A stretch of DNA of 64,000 nucleotides from an uncultured Lachnospiraceae bacterium. Lineage in GTDB: Bacteria; Bacillota; Clostridia; Lachnospirales; Lachnospiraceae. Shown piece by piece: positions 9,801-18,205 of the stretch (position 1 is the first letter of the stretch; every line of letters starts with the position of its first letter). The stretch covers positions 1-64,000 of the forward strand of contig CABSEG010000006.1 in assembly GCA_902476645.1 (NCBI GenBank), read 5' to 3'. The notes under the pieces are model-generated. The model did not search any database. It was given only the letters and a program-made list of their open reading frames with translations, and was not told the origin of the DNA. Position numbers and translations under genes: made by a program.

Positions 9801-11621
9801 GTTCAGCGTCACTACGCCCCTCGGTGTTTTTATCTTTACCGGTTTTTTGTAGGTGGCCCCATCGTCCGCTCCCATAATCAGAGGCGCCTTTTCCTCCACG
9901 TCCATATCATAGGTAAAGTAATCAATGTCGATATAGCCGCTTTCCCCTTGGTTATTAAAATTGAAGAATCCAACGGAATCCCCTCTGTAGGATCTCCACT
10001 CCAGCCCGTAGGTATAAGACTCCACAAAATCTACTCCATCAAAGCTGTAGTAGAACTTGCTGGACATGTCCACTCCCCATTCAGACTTGAACCATACTTC
10101 CTTCACGCCCTCCGGTATCTCCGCTACCTGGCTGACATTTCCTCCGGAATAATAGCAGATATATTTCTTGTCTCCTTCCATTTTTACTCCGATGGCCCCG
10201 TAGGCATCGGATGCGCAGTGCTGTAACCCGGCATTTTGCCCGTTAGTCATACCGGAAACATCGATCTTCGTCTTAACTATATTCGCCTCCGTGGCATAAC
10301 TGCGCTGCACCAGGGAATTTCCTGCACGGTCCAGACGGTTTTCCTCAATCGGCTGGTACGCATACATGCGCAGGTATCCCGGACGCTCTGTCAAAGACCA
10401 CATGTCGCTCTTGGGCTGGAAACTCCACATCCACTGTACGCCCAGCTCCTCTGTGTTAAAATCATCCGAGGTCTGCGGCCTCTTTACTTCGCTGTCCTGG
10501 ATGGGTTTCGGAATATTCTCCCACTGCTCCAGATGTCCCTTGGCCGCCGGGAATCCATCTTCTCCCCACTCCACCGGAACCAGGCAGATAATCCGCCCCA
10601 TGCCGGGCTGTCCGCTTCCATGATGAGTCAGGAAGTACCACTGCTTCTCCCCTGTACCATCCGGAGTATCGATGATATTTCCCTGACACCATTCATGATA
10701 CCCGTTTTCTACTACGCCACGCTGGCTGTGCTCATATTTTCCAGGGTTTTCGAAGGTGCCCGGTGTTCCATCCTCATGATCTCCGTATATACTCTTGGCG
10801 CGTAGGAAAAACAGTTCTCTCGGACCGTTGACCACTGCATTGTGCAGAAAATAGTAGTACCCGTCCTTCTTGAAAATTTTGTAGGCTTCCGGGTTTCCTT
10901 CCCCTCTTCCCTCCAAAAGGCCGTCATTGGAGGAATGAATCACCACTCCATCATCCAGAACCTGGGTTCCGTCGGAGGATAGCTTAAACAGATACCCTTT
11001 ATAGCCCCCTCCAAAATGATTGGCAACCAGGTATCCCTGACCGTCGTCATCCCACAGTACGCCGCAGTCGTTCCAGCCTCCCCCAAACGGCTGGCCATTT
11101 GCGCGGGTTACCGGCTGAACATCCGACCATTCGTTGTTCCAAATCCCCTCCTTGGTGGTGCTAAGCACAAACAAGCCTTCATCCGGGTCTCCGAAGTGTA
11201 TATAGAATTTCTCCTGTTGAGAATTGTAGGTAATGCACGGTGCCCAGACAATCTTGCCGTACCGCTCCATGCGGTCATAGTTATACACCTCGCTTATCTG
11301 AGTCAAATCCTTGATGGCTCCTCCCAGAATCTCCCAGTTTACCATGTCCGTTGAGTGCAGTACCGTAATTCCGGGCACAAACTGGAAGGTGGAGGTAATC
11401 AAAAAGTAATCGTCATCCACCCGAATCACATCCGGGTCTGAATAATCCCCCGGTAAAATCGGATTGTTGTAAGTACCATCCCCATTGTCCCCCCAGGCCC
11501 CTTTATTGTAGGTGCCTGCAAATACCACAGATGCATTCATAAAGAGCAGCATTGCTATGAATAATAAGAAGCTGCATACACCTGCTTTCACAATTTTTTT
11601 TTCTGAAGCAAACATACTCAT
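6894..11621 (-). CDS. Secreted multidomain glycosidase with two GH43-type catalytic domains and LRR tail
   Basis: 1575 residues from the ATG at 11621 (AAGGA six bases upstream; an in-frame ATG 69 bases earlier has no site). Order: signal peptide (to about 35); GH43 five-bladed propeller (50-375; D62 in SDPD, D185, acid Glu at E241 or E245); GH43-associated beta-sandwich (385-590); LamG-like jelly roll (about 650-840); Ig-like domain; a second GH43-like propeller (about 975-1275) with its own Asp in AADPTM, Asp in IIDPCIF and Glu in KEAPNVF; Ig-like domain; Pro-Ser-Gln-Asn repeat linker; BspA-type LRR tail (1455-1575). GH43 enzymes act on xylans, arabinans and related side chains. No LPXTG-like signal is present, so the LRR tail may hold it at the surface. 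Exact substrate unknown. Confidence 0.88.
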   Translation of the reverse strand: MSMFASEKKIVKAGVCSFLLFIAMLLFMNASVVFAGTYNKGAWGDNGDGTYNNPILPGDYSDPDVIRVDDDYFLITSTFQFVPGITVLHSTDMVNWEILGGAIKDLTQISEVYNYDRMERYGKIVWAPCITYNSQQEKFYIHFGDPDEGLFVLSTTKEGIWNNEWSDVQPVTRANGQPFGGGWNDCGVLWDDDGQGYLVANHFGGGYKGYLFKLSSDGTQVLDDGVVIHSSNDGLLEGRGEGNPEAYKIFKKDGYYYFLHNAVVNGPRELFFLRAKSIYGDHEDGTPGTFENPGKYEHSQRGVVENGYHEWCQGNIIDTPDGTGEKQWYFLTHHGSGQPGMGRIICLVPVEWGEDGFPAAKGHLEQWENIPKPIQDSEVKRPQTSDDFNTEELGVQWMWSFQPKSDMWSLTERPGYLRMYAYQPIEENRLDRAGNSLVQRSYATEANIVKTKIDVSGMTNGQNAGLQHCASDAYGAIGVKMEGDKKYICYYSGGNVSQVAEIPEGVKEVWFKSEWGVDMSSKFYYSFDGVDFVESYTYGLEWRSYRGDSVGFFNFNNQGESGYIDIDYFTYDMDVEEKAPLIMGADDGATYKKPVKIKTPRGVVTLNGKRLYRIKELNLREPGNYTVKVEDNGLSTEISFTIAQITAADPPEPVIHYDFEDDSWEGAFVNVRDDKLDPLPTEPTLEYTQGVVGRALKMDGSFGINLGSIEGNTHTASMWVKLSSVNPSGCNSILFGNRDEGDRNSQNWISARFENGHPFLWSNFGGSRTLTITNSTSIAEQWVNYTYVVDENNFVTLYINGEKIGSATDLSSQKASKIQFYLGGTFWSGDYFSGEVDDVKIYDCALSEDQVYSIYDDDAGLPVDEKLSMAAEQITPDTDYLGVGIRVPVVGEYGATIRWECDDAEAVIDEEVDPLNRIWIRVKRPEEGEKKVVLTAEITIGSTSITRDYEVSVPFGYSLDYTGNNKVKVIAENMKYEDPVYDGAADPTMVYNRQTKEWWLFYTQRRASVDYEPGTSWVYGSDIGIARSSDGGNTWEYVGVAEGLALGKTNGSRDTYWAPEVIYNDGIYHMFVSYVQGIHSNWGGTSTIEHYTSEDLIHWNHEASVPGQPSTGIIDPCIFRLEDGRYAMWFKADGSQTYVSFSDDLYNWSASENIQISDGKEAPNVFYWNGKYRMILDYNQRLTMFSSDDGLHWPMDTQTDIGGQHGDVVNQDGEAILVYFAENYNLPEGKGHKTALYLNKIVEKEDGTIWCDHEAVYKYNLHAPEIRKMEIEKNPAKVTYEEGEALDLSGLELSVYFADSMHDTLKVTDEILKEYSITSSIAPGTKLQKGDTQIRLSTEYGGSVTIPITVTEKQDSSEDPSQNPGGDPSQNPGENPSQNPGEKPSQNPSENPSQNPDVKPSQEPQLKRGDVFVKGNLKYKIVKMPTAKAAGRVQVIGLVKKKVKNVRIPATVKYKNLRFKVSGMAANAFRKNKNLTTVTIGNGIAQIPAKAFYGCTSLKRVTLGTGVTNIGKQTFAGAKKLKTITIRSKKLKKVGAKAFRNINSKAKIKVPAKKLQKYRRLLAKKGQKSSAKIVK
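7404..7547 (-). repeat. Six 24-base repeats encoding an 8-residue Pro/Ser/Gln/Asn linker
   Basis: Within the GH43 gene, six tandem 24-base units encode variants of (D/N/K)PSQNPGE, the last diverging to KPSQEPQL. It forms a flexible spacer between the catalytic part and the LRR tail and could change copy number by slippage. Confidence 0.85.
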
Positions 11622-12042
11622 TCTCCGTCCTTTCTTGTAAAACCATGCTCCGTTTTTTGTTACCTCTCCGGTGTCACATATGCCGCGCATCTCATGTGTT
11701 ATTTCGCAATATTTACCACTTATCCCCGCCTTTCTAATTTTTTTTGCATTTTTTATGACTGGTATCTCATCATATTTATAATAATAAAGCAGTTTTGCAC
11801 CAAAAACAATGTAATTTTTTTGCTTTTTTGTTCACTTTTTTATACAGTTTTTCTCTTATCCTTAAAATTTTGTTCGTTTTATTGCTTATTTGTTTGATTT
11901 TTTTAGATTATTCTAATAATCAGCTGTTTTTTTACGATTTTCACCTGGACACATCTAAAAATACAACACATTTTCAATATAAATATAAAATCAGCCTGAA
12001 TGATTCTCCATCATTCAGGCTGAACAGACGCCCCATCCTCTT
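11622..12042. other. AT-rich intergenic region upstream of the GH43 gene
   Basis: About 420 bases, very rich in A and T, holding the 5' leader of the GH43 gene and, at its right end, the terminator of the sirtuin/DUF951 transcript. I find no coding frame with a ribosome binding site and no clear sigma-A pair, so the GH43 promoter is not located. Confidence 0.6.
11991..12023 (-). terminator. Terminator after DUF951 gene
   Basis: A perfect 14-base-pair stem (TCAGCCTGAATGAT with ATCATTCAGGCTGA) around a five-base loop, followed on the minus strand by TTTTATATTT. It lies 20 bases past the DUF951 stop and probably ends the long asnS-to-DUF951 transcript. Confidence 0.85.
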
Positions 12043-12225
12043 TTACTCTTGTTTTCTAAGTCCCCTGGTGTTTTTTTCCACTAATCTCCTGGCGATCATA
12101 ATTTGATGGCCGCACCCCATACACTTCAACCGAAAGTCCGCCCCCACTCTTAGAATTTCCCACTCCTGGCTGCCACAGGGATGGGGCTTTTTCAATTTTA
12201 CAATATCTCCTACCTGGTAATTCAT
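12043..12225 (-). CDS. DUF951 family protein
   Basis: A 60-residue protein matching the DUF951 family, which is widespread in Firmicutes and of unknown function. The hallmark VGDIVKLKKPHPCGSQEWE is followed by LRVGADFRLKCMGCGHQIM, giving three cysteines (CG, C-x2-C) that could bind metal, and a basic C-terminus. Length is normal. A GGAGG-type site precedes the ATG. It is the last gene of the sortase/sirtuin cluster, 22 bases after the sirtuin stop and just before a strong terminator. In many Firmicutes this small gene sits among translation or chromosome genes. Confidence 0.9.
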   Translation of the reverse strand: MNYQVGDIVKLKKPHPCGSQEWEILRVGADFRLKCMGCGHQIMIARRLVEKNTRGLRKQE

Positions 12226-12247
12226 GGCTCCTCCTTACCTCTAGCAC

Positions 12248-12961
12248 TTAGATTCTGGATAATAATTCCCCGATGTTTCCCTGGAGGACAAGGTCTGCAT
12301 TTTTATCCCTGCTGGTCACAGACTTGTTAATGACCACCAGCTTGCTGCCAGAGAAATAGTCGATTAGTCCGGCCGCCGGATACACCACCAGAGAGGTTCC
12401 CCCGATGATCAACACATCTGCCTGGCGGATATAGCGCACAGAATCCTCTATGGTTTTTTGATCCAAGCCTTCCTCATACAATACCACATCCGGTTTGATC
12501 ATCCCCCCGCAGGAACAAGTGGGCACTCCCTCACTTTCCAGCATATACCGGGCATCATAGAATGTTCCACATCTCATACAGTAATTGCGGTGAATACTTC
12601 CATGCAGCTCCAATACTCTTTTACTCCCGGCTTTCTGATGGAGTCCGTCAATATTCTGAGTAATCACGGCCTTCAGCTTTCCCTCTTCTTCCAACTGGGC
12701 CAGTTTTTTATGGGCGGGATTGGGCTTTGCATCCAGGCAAAGCATTTTGTTTTTGTAAAACCGGTAAAACTCCTCTGGATTTCTCATAAAAAAAGTGTGG
12801 CTTAAAATCGTTTCCGGCGGGTAGGCATATTCCTGATGGTATAGCCCGTCGGTACTTCGAAAATCCGGAATCCCGCTCTCCGTAGACACTCCGGCTCCCC
12901 CAAAAAATACAATGTTATTGCTCTTTTTTACGATTTCCCTTAACGCTTCCACTCCAGACAT
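12248..12961 (-). CDS. cobB: NAD-dependent protein deacylase (sirtuin)
   Basis: A 237-residue Sir2-family enzyme from the ATG at 12961 (AGGGGGAA upstream), which removes acyl groups from lysines using NAD. Visible: GGAGVSTESGIPDFRS (21-36) for NAD binding, TQNIDGLH (101-108), catalytic H120 in LELHGS, and the zinc cysteines C128, C131, C149 and C151. Length is typical of class U/III bacterial sirtuins. It starts 10 bases after the sortase stop, so it is translated from the same message; a sirtuin following a sortase and two-component system is an uncommon pairing. Target proteins are unknown. Confidence 0.93.
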   Translation of the reverse strand: MSGVEALREIVKKSNNIVFFGGAGVSTESGIPDFRSTDGLYHQEYAYPPETILSHTFFMRNPEEFYRFYKNKMLCLDAKPNPAHKKLAQLEEEGKLKAVITQNIDGLHQKAGSKRVLELHGSIHRNYCMRCGTFYDARYMLESEGVPTCSCGGMIKPDVVLYEEGLDQKTIEDSVRYIRQADVLIIGGTSLVVYPAAGLIDYFSGSKLVVINKSVTSRDKNADLVLQGNIGELLSRI

Positions 12962-12971
12962 GGCTTTCCCC

Positions 12972-13772
12972 CTATTCCGACAAAAAAGTCTCAATGCGCT
13001 TTGCCTGCACCACAAACCGGGTGGCCTGGTTGGCTGTACAGGTGGAAAGAGTTATAATGGTATCCTCCGGCTCCACCGTCACATTGCTTTGCACCACGGA
13101 TTGCTCAAAGGCTCTGTCAATATATTCCATAAACTGCTCATTGCTTTCAAAGGTGAGCTGGTAAGTATCACTGGCCGCCCCCACTTCCTGACAGGAAAAA
13201 ATCTCATATTTGTAGATCTTATCCGGCGTATAGATCCAGATGTAAGGGCTCTTATCGTAAACCCCATCCTCATAAAACCGCTTCAGTGTTCCAAACATAG
13301 AGCCGTTTTTCATATTATGGCCGTAAATCACCGAGTTTTTGTCGCTGAAATCTTTTTTATTCTGGCACTCCAGAAAGATACACCCCGCAATGTTGGGCTC
13401 CTTTTCAAAAGTATTGTGCAGATAAAAGTCATTGTCCTTTCCCTGGGTAATGGGATAATTCAAATCCAGGGCCTTAACCTTGAGCCATCCGATGATCTCG
13501 TCATTGATCTGCTTCAGTCCTTGAAAATCCACCGGATTTTTCATCACCTGCTCCCCATCCCGGGAAACCTGGATCTCCTCTTCCAGCACTTCCGCTTCTT
13601 CCAGTCCTCCGGCATACTGTTCAAGCGCCTCATACTCATCTGTGCCCGCCTTATATTCCAGGTAAATAGAAATGAGCTGATATGCGCTGTAGCAAAAAAC
13701 CACCAGGGCAATCAGCATGATCAGCCGGCGGATCACATCCCCGGCAGTCCTTTTCTTTTTTGGTTCACTCAA
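12972..13772 (-). CDS. srtB: Class B sortase
   Basis: A 266-residue membrane-anchored transpeptidase that joins surface proteins to peptidoglycan. One N-terminal membrane segment (about 15-37) is followed by the sortase barrel with catalytic H152 (VIYGHNM), C245 in TLSTC, and R252 (TRFVV), the full triad. The spacing and TLSTC motif place it in class B. Its start overlaps the histidine kinase stop by four bases (ATGA), so translation is coupled. No protein in the window carries a recognisable NPQTN- or LPXTG-like C-terminal signal, so its substrates are encoded elsewhere. Confidence 0.93.
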   Translation of the reverse strand: MSEPKKKRTAGDVIRRLIMLIALVVFCYSAYQLISIYLEYKAGTDEYEALEQYAGGLEEAEVLEEEIQVSRDGEQVMKNPVDFQGLKQINDEIIGWLKVKALDLNYPITQGKDNDFYLHNTFEKEPNIAGCIFLECQNKKDFSDKNSVIYGHNMKNGSMFGTLKRFYEDGVYDKSPYIWIYTPDKIYKYEIFSCQEVGAASDTYQLTFESNEQFMEYIDRAFEQSVVQSNVTVEPEDTIITLSTCTANQATRFVVQAKRIETFLSE

Positions 13773-14947
13773 TCTTTCTCCACCCCATTTCTGCCGCCCC
13801 GGCGTCTCTTAGCCTCCTCAATGTCTCTGTACTTGGGAAGTCTGACGATAAACCGGGTGCCCTGCCTGTCACTGGCCGCCTCTATGGTGCCTCCGTGCAG
13901 TTCCACAATCTCCTTGGCTATAGATAAGCCGAGGCCGGCTCCTCCTGTCTGGCTGGATCTGGAGCTGTCCGCTCTGTAAAATTTCTCAAAGATAGAAACC
14001 AGCTTCTGCTGGGGAATCTGTTCCCCCTGGTTGGTAAAGATGATCACAATGGTATGCATTTCCAGATAGCCTCGGATGTCCAGGTTGGTTCCGGGATAGC
14101 TGTACGCCACTGCATTTCGAATCAGATTGTCAAACACCCTGGCCAGCTTGTCCGGATCCCCGTATACGATCATACCCTCATCCATATGAATAGAGCAGGT
14201 CATAGTCTTCTCTGCCAGAACCGCGTAGCTTTCGTCTGCCAGCTGTTCCAGCATCATGGAGATATTCACCTGTGTCCTCTCCAGCACAATATCCTGTAGA
14301 TTAAACCGGGTAATCTCAAAAAACTCATTGATAAGTTCTCCCAGACGTATGGCCTTCTCCAGGGAGATATGAATATACTTGCTTCTCTCCTCCGGTTTCA
14401 TATCCCCATGCTCATCCAGCATCGTCAAATATGCGATCACAGAGGTAAGCGGGGTCTTTAAGTCGTGAGCCAGATAGACCACCAGATCATTTTTTCTCTG
14501 CTCACTGTCTATGGCTGCATCTTCCCTGCGCTTTAATGTCATCTTCAGCGTATTTAACCGGTCTGCAATGGGCCTTAACTCCGGCTCCAGAGATACCGGA
14601 GCCTCCGATTCGCTTAGAATGTGCTCAATTTCATTTCCGATATCATCTAAATAGGAAGTGATCTTGGAAATCACGCCGTAAAAGAACACAAAAAACAGCA
14701 TCACAAAGCCTGCCATCAGAAAAAGGCCCTTATGTTCCATAAAAATCCTGACATAAATCTCATTGGCTCTCTCGTAGCTAATGTTAAACTGCATTAAGAT
14801 ACCTACCACCAGATTGGGAAGCCTTGTCTGAAACAAACCATCTATCAATAGCTTCAGTAAAACGCCTCCCACCAGCATACACACCAGCGCCAGGATTATG
14901 GTGCGCAGCATTAGTTTCCATTTTAGTTTTCGGTAATTATTTTTCAA
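13769..14947 (-). CDS. Sensor histidine kinase, VanS-like
   Basis: A 392-residue membrane kinase. Two membrane segments (about 13-35 and 75-95) flank a short extracytoplasmic loop of roughly 40 residues, then a HAMP-like linker, phosphoacceptor H161 in HDLKTPLTSV, N278 in DNLIRNAVAYS, and the GAGLGLS box (336-342). Overall organisation resembles VanS-type kinases of Firmicutes. It overlaps the response regulator gene by 11 bases and the sortase by 4, so the three form one unit. The tiny outer loop suggests sensing at or in the membrane, for example cell-envelope stress; resemblance to VanS does not imply glycopeptide resistance because no vanHAX-like genes are nearby. Confidence 0.9.
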   Translation of the reverse strand: MKNNYRKLKWKLMLRTIILALVCMLVGGVLLKLLIDGLFQTRLPNLVVGILMQFNISYERANEIYVRIFMEHKGLFLMAGFVMLFFVFFYGVISKITSYLDDIGNEIEHILSESEAPVSLEPELRPIADRLNTLKMTLKRREDAAIDSEQRKNDLVVYLAHDLKTPLTSVIAYLTMLDEHGDMKPEERSKYIHISLEKAIRLGELINEFFEITRFNLQDIVLERTQVNISMMLEQLADESYAVLAEKTMTCSIHMDEGMIVYGDPDKLARVFDNLIRNAVAYSYPGTNLDIRGYLEMHTIVIIFTNQGEQIPQQKLVSIFEKFYRADSSRSSQTGGAGLGLSIAKEIVELHGGTIEAASDRQGTRFIVRLPKYRDIEEAKRRRGGRNGVEKD

Positions 14948-15632
14948 CCCGGTATCCCACTCCCCAGACTGTCTTTATAAAATCCGATTTCCCCGTAGGG
15001 CCGCTCATCTTCTCTCTCAGATGGCGGATGTGAACCATCACCGTATTGTTGCTGTTCTTATAATATTTTTCTTTCCAAACCTGTTCAAAGAGCTGTTCCG
15101 AACTAATGACCTGTCCCCGGTTTTCACAGAGAATCCATAGAATGTCAAACTCAATCGGGGTCAGAGTCAACTCTCTCTCATTATAAATACACTCATGGGT
15201 GCTCCGGTTCATTACCAGACCCGCAAAGTCCAAAATATCCTCCTGCTGCTTAGCCCCTTCATTGTACTTCGTAAAGCGGCGCAGCTGCGCCTTCACTCTG
15301 GCCACCAATTCCAGCGGATTAAACGGCTTTGCAATATAGTCGTCTGCTCCCAGTGTTAACCCATTAATTTTATCCATGTATTCCGTCTTAGCCGTCAGCA
15401 TAATAACGGGAAACGTATAAGTCTCCCGAATTTTCTGCAAAATCGTCAGCCCGTCAATGTCCGGCAGCATCACATCCAGGAGTGCCAGATCCGGCGCCTC
15501 TTCCCCGATGCTTTGGAGTGCCTCCCTTCCGTTGTAGCACTTCTTTACCGTATAATTCTCATTCTTCAGATACAGCTCTACCACATCTGCAATTTCCTGT
15601 TCATCATCTACAATTAAGATTTTACTCCCCAT
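14937..15632 (-). CDS. OmpR-family response regulator, VanR-like
   Basis: A 231-residue two-domain regulator beginning at the ATG at 15632 (GGGAGGA seven bases upstream); a longer frame would run into asnS without a site. The receiver domain has the acidic pair D9 D10, phosphorylation site D53 (LLDVMLPD) and K102; the C-terminal winged helix (about 135-231) is OmpR/PhoB type. It starts 23 bases after the asnS stop and is followed by its kinase with an 11-base overlap. Likely targets are the sortase cluster itself or envelope genes. Confidence 0.93.
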   Translation of the reverse strand: MGSKILIVDDEQEIADVVELYLKNENYTVKKCYNGREALQSIGEEAPDLALLDVMLPDIDGLTILQKIRETYTFPVIMLTAKTEYMDKINGLTLGADDYIAKPFNPLELVARVKAQLRRFTKYNEGAKQQEDILDFAGLVMNRSTHECIYNERELTLTPIEFDILWILCENRGQVISSEQLFEQVWKEKYYKNSNNTVMVHIRHLREKMSGPTGKSDFIKTVWGVGYRVEK

Positions 15633-15655
15633 GGTATTCCTCCCGTTGCCCCTTT

Positions 15656-17050
15656 TTACAATTCGCAGTTGCCTACCGTACGCGGGAATGGTATTACGTC
15701 GCGGATGTTGGACATCCCCGTAAGGTACATCACGCACCTCTCAAATCCCAGTCCAAATCCTGCGTGTCTCGTGGACCCGTACTTTCTCAGATCCAGGTAA
15801 AAGCCGTAGTCCTCCTTGTTTAAACCCAGCTCATCCATTCTGGCCGCCAGCTTATCATAGTCGTCCTCTCTCTGGCTTCCCCCGATGATCTCCCCGATGC
15901 CAGGCACCAGACAATCCATAGCCGCCACAGTCTTTCCGTCCTCATTCAGCTTCATATAAAAGGCCTTGATTTCCTTGGGATAATCGGTCACAAAGACAGG
16001 ACGCTTAAAGATCTGCTCTGTCAAATACCGTTCATGCTCTGTCTGCAAATCACACCCCCAAGATACCTTATATTCGAACTTATCGTTGTTTTTCTCCAGA
16101 AGTTCAATGGCTTCTGTATAGGTTACATGGGCAAACTCCGACTCAGCCACATGGTTTAATCGCTCCAGCAGTCCTTTATCCACAAAGGAGTTGAAAAATT
16201 GCATCTCCTCCGGCGCATGCTCCAGCACGTAGCGAATCACATATTTAATCATAGCCTCCGCCAGCATCATGTCATCCTTCAGATCCGCAAAGGCAATCTC
16301 CGGCTCGATCATCCAAAATTCGGCCGCATGGCGGGTGGTATTGGAATTCTCTGCACGGAAGGTGGGCCCAAAGGTGTAGATATTCCGAAAGGCCTGGGCA
16401 TAAGTCTCCCCATTTAACTGTCCGGAAACGGTCAGATTCGTCTCCTTACCGAAAAAGTCCTTGCTGTAATCAATCGCGCCATCTTCCTTTTTGGGAGGAT
16501 TGTTCAAATCCAGGGTCGTCACCTGAAACATTTCTCCCGCTCCCTCACAGTCACTTCCCGTGATCAGGGGTGTATGCACATAGACGAAATCCCTCTCCTG
16601 GAAAAACTTATGAATAGCATAAGCCGTCAGCGACCGTACGCGAAATACTGCCTGAAAAGCATTGGTTCTGGGGCGCAGATGGGAAATGGTACGAAGATAC
16701 TCAAAAGTATGTCTCTTTTTCTGAAGGGGATAGTCCGGCGTGGACGCTCCCTCCACAGTCACCTGATCTGCCTGAATCTCAAAGGGCTGCTTAGCCTGAG
16801 GCGTGGGAACCAAAATTCCTGTCACAATCACCGCCGCTCCCACATTCAGCTTAGAAATCTCCGCAAAATTATCCATCTTGTCATGGTACACCACCTGAAG
16901 CGGCTCAAAAAAAGTTCCGTCATGCAGCACCAGGAATCCAAAGGTCTTGGAATCCCGGATACTCCTAAGCCATCCTCCCACTGTAACCTTCTGATTCAGG
17001 TATGCCTCCCTGTTTCTAAAAATCTCTCTAACCGTTGTCAACTCCATCAT
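15656..17050 (-). CDS. asnS: Asparaginyl-tRNA synthetase
   Basis: A 464-residue class II synthetase charging tRNA-Asn. The N-terminal OB-fold anticodon-binding domain (about 1-105) includes VGGWLRSIRDSKTFGFLVL; the catalytic core follows with RAENSNTTRHAAEFWMIEPE (motif 2 region) and GFGLGFERCVMYLTG (motif 3) near the end. Length is normal. AAAGGAG precedes a double ATG. A clear promoter lies 124 bases upstream. I searched the leader for a T-box and found none. It is followed at 23 bases by the two-component system, so all these genes may share one transcript. Confidence 0.96.
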   Translation of the reverse strand: MMELTTVREIFRNREAYLNQKVTVGGWLRSIRDSKTFGFLVLHDGTFFEPLQVVYHDKMDNFAEISKLNVGAAVIVTGILVPTPQAKQPFEIQADQVTVEGASTPDYPLQKKRHTFEYLRTISHLRPRTNAFQAVFRVRSLTAYAIHKFFQERDFVYVHTPLITGSDCEGAGEMFQVTTLDLNNPPKKEDGAIDYSKDFFGKETNLTVSGQLNGETYAQAFRNIYTFGPTFRAENSNTTRHAAEFWMIEPEIAFADLKDDMMLAEAMIKYVIRYVLEHAPEEMQFFNSFVDKGLLERLNHVAESEFAHVTYTEAIELLEKNNDKFEYKVSWGCDLQTEHERYLTEQIFKRPVFVTDYPKEIKAFYMKLNEDGKTVAAMDCLVPGIGEIIGGSQREDDYDKLAARMDELGLNKEDYGFYLDLRKYGSTRHAGFGLGFERCVMYLTGMSNIRDVIPFPRTVGNCEL

Positions 17051-17173
17051 TTTGAACTCCTTTGTTCTATTCCATATTCTGTTTTGATCTCTTTGTCCTT
17101 CTTGATCAGGACTTCTTCTTTTTCACTTGCGGGAAACTTTTCCCCTAAAGACAGTCTGCCCGCTTCTGTGCCC

Positions 17174-17202
17174 ATTATATCTTATAATGAGGCGGGGTGC
17201 AA
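17174..17202 (-). promoter_or_regulatory. Promoter of asnS
   Basis: Minus strand TTGCAC (17202-17197), 17 bases, TATAAT (17179-17174). The leader of about 115 bases contains a small GGGAA/TTCCC hairpin but no T-box signature. Confidence 0.75.
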
Positions 17203-17340
17203 CCGAAGCCGACACATTTTTACGGAATCAAGGCCCAATTTCATACCACCCATGCTCCGCAGTATCCCACACGGAGTTTATGACTTTCAATGGAAAACAT
17301 AGACAGGGCAGAAGCCTAAACCTTTGGCCTTCCGTAATCT

Positions 17341-18000
17341 CTATTCTGACATTCTATAATGTCCAACTATATCTGACCTGCTCTCCAGGATATCCTGTTC
17401 ATATGCGGTCTGCATGGGGCCATTATGGTGAATGACATAGGGAACGCCATTTCTGTTTCTCCGGTCCGAGACAATTCCGATATGATTTTCAAAAACCACA
17501 ATGTCACCCCCTTGCCACTCTTCTATTGACGCCACCTCCGTAGTCAAGCCAATGGCCGTGTTTGCGAAAAATATCTTTAGATTTTTTACACGCCGGAAAT
17601 CAATAAGAATATCCGGCTGTTCTATAGGATAATCATCCGGGTTTTTCGCAATATCTCTCGAAACCAATTCCATCAGGTCATATCCCGCCCATTTCAATGC
17701 ATAAGCAACCACATCTGTACAAACACCATATCCGTCATCTGGATATCCGGATGTGTAATATTTACTTTTATATTTCGGTTCTGTCGCCACGTAAGCCAGC
17801 GCCCCTTGCAGGATATCCGACTGATCATCAATACCGTCGCCATCTTTGTCTATGGAGCTTTGTATTCGATCTATGACAGCGTCATACTGGTTGGCAGGGC
17901 GCACGGCAGAAGTTTTCTGGTAATGGAAAAGTACATAAACACATATACAGACAATAAAACAAAGACATATTATAAATGACACACGTAAACCTTTTTTCAT
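17341..18000 (-). CDS. DUF1287 domain protein, membrane-anchored
   Basis: A 219-residue protein with an N-terminal membrane segment (about 6-26) and an extracellular DUF1287 domain, a family with an NlpC/P60-like look but no established function. The ATG at 18000 is preferred over one two codons earlier because AAGAGGA then has proper spacing. Visible: GDGIDDQSDILQGA, a calcium-loop-like DKDGDGIDD stretch (about 50-58), a conserved Cys in GYGVCTDVVAYALKWAG that aligns with a possible nucleophile, and a His in FENHIGIVS. Cys and His together suggest a cell-wall peptidase or amidase; this is inference. It stands alone between asnS and queT. Confidence 0.85.
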   Translation of the reverse strand: MKKGLRVSFIICLCFIVCICVYVLFHYQKTSAVRPANQYDAVIDRIQSSIDKDGDGIDDQSDILQGALAYVATEPKYKSKYYTSGYPDDGYGVCTDVVAYALKWAGYDLMELVSRDIAKNPDDYPIEQPDILIDFRRVKNLKIFFANTAIGLTTEVASIEEWQGGDIVVFENHIGIVSDRRNRNGVPYVIHHNGPMQTAYEQDILESRSDIVGHYRMSE

Positions 18001-18171
18001 ATGCATTCCTCTTTACAAATTTCGATAAATTGGAGATGCCCTGTCATTTTCTTCCGGGCCTTTCTCTAAAGAGTCAGGTTTTTCCTCTTTTTATGCCTGA
18101 CCCCGGCATTTTCCGAATTCTTTATACTCTACCTGCTATGCCAACAAAGTATGTTTCATTTTCCATATTAT

Positions 18172-18200
18172 AAAGGACGGAACATTTAAGCCCGTCCTTT
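18172..18200 (-). terminator. Terminator after queT
   Basis: A nine-base stem AAAGGACGG/CCGTCCTTT. The T-rich flank is stronger on the plus strand, weaker (CCTTTATAAT) on the minus strand where queT ends. Confidence 0.6.
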
Positions 18201-18205
18201 TTCCA

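Noticed and set aside
12912..13979. A 355-codon plus-strand open frame opposite the sortase and kinase genes
   Set aside because: Antisense to well-supported genes with intact catalytic motifs, no ribosome site and no recognisable protein features.
13769..15632. Vancomycin resistance cluster
   Set aside because: The regulators look VanR/VanS-like, but no vanH, ligase or vanX homologue lies nearby.
17051..17340. Possible T-box leader for asnS
   Set aside because: The T-box core (AGGGTGG-ACCGCG type) is absent; only a small hairpin is present.
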